DNA from: Acetobacter oryzoeni | GTDB lineage: Bacteria > Pseudomonadota > Alphaproteobacteria > Acetobacterales > Acetobacteraceae | Direction of reading: 5' to 3' | Assembly: GCF_004014775.2 (NCBI RefSeq) | Contig: NZ_CP042810.1 | Location: 68,759-132,758, forward strand | DNA: 64,000 nt | Shown: positions 63,046 to 64,000 of the stretch, piece after piece | Layout of the letters: each line of letters opens with the position of its first letter | Position numbering within the stretch: the stretch's first letter is position 1 | Translations under genes and position numbers: made by a program | The notes under the pieces: model-generated | The model's input: only the letters and a program-made list of their open reading frames with translations | Database searches by the model: none | Told to the model about the DNA's origin: nothing

Positions 63046-64000
63046 CTAATCAGCACGATAGCGGCGTATGATGCGTTCTGCGTTCTCTATCGCGCGCTCC
63101 AGCTCCTCATAATTTATGGGTGCAAACGTGGGCACTGGCTCCAAGGGCCGGATGTCCACGTCCTCCTCTGGAGGAGTGGTCTCCAGACTTTCGCTTTTTC
63201 TCGGCCGCCCGCGTTTCCTGCCGGGTAGGGGTCTTTTGGGAGGGCGCACGATCTCGCGGAGTGGTTCAAGTTCTTTCAGGGCGAATAATCGCCTTGCGGT
63301 GCGATGCGTGACTTCAACAATCAGACCGTCTGACAGAAATCGTTCCAGATAGATGTAAGCCGCTTTTAGAGATAACCCCAGTTCGTCCGAGAGGCGCGTT
63401 GCAGATATCAGTGGGTATGCGGCAAGGATATCTATGACCTTATCGGCACGCGATGTGCTTCTCTGGGCACCTGATTGCAATCGTGCGTGACGCCAGCTTC
63501 GTTCGAGTGCACGCGTACGGTTTTCTACGGCCGTCATTTCATCATACAGACAGTTGAGGAAGCACGGGATCCATTCTGATGGTTCCCAAGGTGCATCCGC
63601 TATAAAAGCTCTGGCGCCAACAAGGGGAAGCGGAAAATGAAGGATATCCGTACGTCGCCAATGTCGGATCAAGGCTGCGCGCATCGGGGCACGGGCATGA
63701 CCAGCTTCTACCCAGGCATGAAATGCAGTAGCAGCGCCAAGAAGAGGGCCTGAGGCCTTGCTGTGTTCAGAAAGCCACCCCAAGGCGCTCTCTATCGCGT
63801 TGCGTTGTGCTTCATCTGGCTTAACGAGCCATTGGTATTGTGCAAAAGCAGCATGTGCCGCATCAACAGAGGACCCCCGCTCAAAGACATCAGAGCCGAG
63901 AGGTACCACTCTCAAGCCCTCAAGTTCGGCGGCAAGTCGCCAGGGATCTATGAGGTGGCCATCGACAGCTGCACAGGCACGTGCGGCTTCAAGCTGTTCC
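63046..64000 (-). CDS. RHE_PE00001/DUF1612-like HTH protein, runs off the window
   Basis: The frame is open to the window edge (the internal Met at 63915 is not the start). The part 63283-64000 is nearly identical to 27329-28046. Unlike that copy it has a natural basic C-terminus (KRPLPGRKRGRPRKSESLE, then IENAERIIRRYRAD), so this is likely the intact, functional version. The helix-turn-helix YPLISATRLSDELGLSLKAA is present. Role is unknown, possibly DNA binding on plasmids. Confidence 0.75.
   Translation of the reverse strand, partial: EQLEAARACAAVDGHLIDPWRLAAELEGLRVVPLGSDVFERGSSVDAAHAAFAQYQWLVKPDEAQRNAIESALGWLSEHSKASGPLLGAATAFHAWVEAGHARAPMRAALIRHWRRTDILHFPLPLVGARAFIADAPWEPSEWIPCFLNCLYDEMTAVENRTRALERSWRHARLQSGAQRSTSRADKVIDILAAYPLISATRLSDELGLSLKAAYIYLERFLSDGLIVEVTHRTARRLFALKELEPLREIVRPPKRPLPGRKRGRPRKSESLETTPPEEDVDIRPLEPVPTFAPINYEELERAIENAERIIRRYRAD
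63283..64000 (-). repeat. 718-bp duplicated segment, inverted with 27329-28046
   Basis: This is the partner of the segment at 27.3-28.0 kb in opposite orientation. The repeat continues past the window edge, so its true length is unknown. Recombination between the two copies would invert the 36-kb piece between them. Confidence 0.85.

Overview
The window looks like part of a plasmid, or a plasmid-derived mosaic, from an acetic acid bacterium (Acetobacteraceae, for example Komagataeibacter, Gluconacetobacter or Acetobacter). This rests on the iteron RepA family, the MucR-type regulators, IS5-family debris and paired Hint-domain beta-solenoid surface proteins. Genus cannot be fixed from the sequence alone. 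There are no rRNA genes, no complete tRNA genes and no CRISPR array.

Layout. 0.3-5.5 kb: metabolic and resistance cargo in two divergent regulator-enzyme pairs (AraC regulator with an Fsr-type MFS exporter; HxlR regulator with a quinone-oxidoreductase-like enzyme) and an aldo/keto reductase between them. 5.9-20.5 kb: a defence-like block of four very large or unusual genes. These are a SF1 helicase fused to a phospholipase-D-type nuclease, an Mrr-like nuclease/TPR/PIN protein, a roughly 370-aa protein of unknown function, and a CHAT-protease/TPR protein. The last two are co-directional and diverge from the nuclease gene. This block is the best candidate for an undescribed system. 21-24 kb: mazEF, a MucR regulator and prlF-yhaV toxin-antitoxin genes. 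24-28 kb: transposon debris, an acyltransferase/SGNH protein and one copy of a DUF1612-like gene. 28.4-30.5 kb: a plasmid-borne exonuclease VII pair. 31.8-40.5 kb: two long AIDA-like, Hint-ended surface proteins around an autotransporter heptosyltransferase, with a third Hint gene reduced to a remnant cut by a 153-bp IS-derived element. 40.6-41.9 kb: a complete IS5-family element.

From 43 kb to the end the DNA is plasmid backbone. It holds a tyrosine recombinase, an iteron origin with repA, parAB-like genes with a palindromic site, and a truncated DarB-like methylase-helicase. These are followed by small membrane proteins, a second MucR, an stbABC-like segment, BRO-N, HU and WGR proteins, a broken GapR-like gene, a stand-alone repC, and a Fic-like protein lacking the catalytic histidine. 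A TCGCAT(C/A/G)A(T/C) box recurs mostly in gene-upstream gaps between 53.7 and 61.6 kb and resembles an Stb-type regulon. Two replication modules (RepA and RepC) and a 718-bp near-identical inverted duplication (27.3-28.0 kb against 63.3-64.0 kb) indicate a cointegrate or recombined plasmid. Several genes are visibly decaying: vapBC, the GapR-like gene, the methylase-helicase, a Hint gene, and the 30.7-31.7 kb gene.

All family calls come from reading motifs by eye. No database search was possible.
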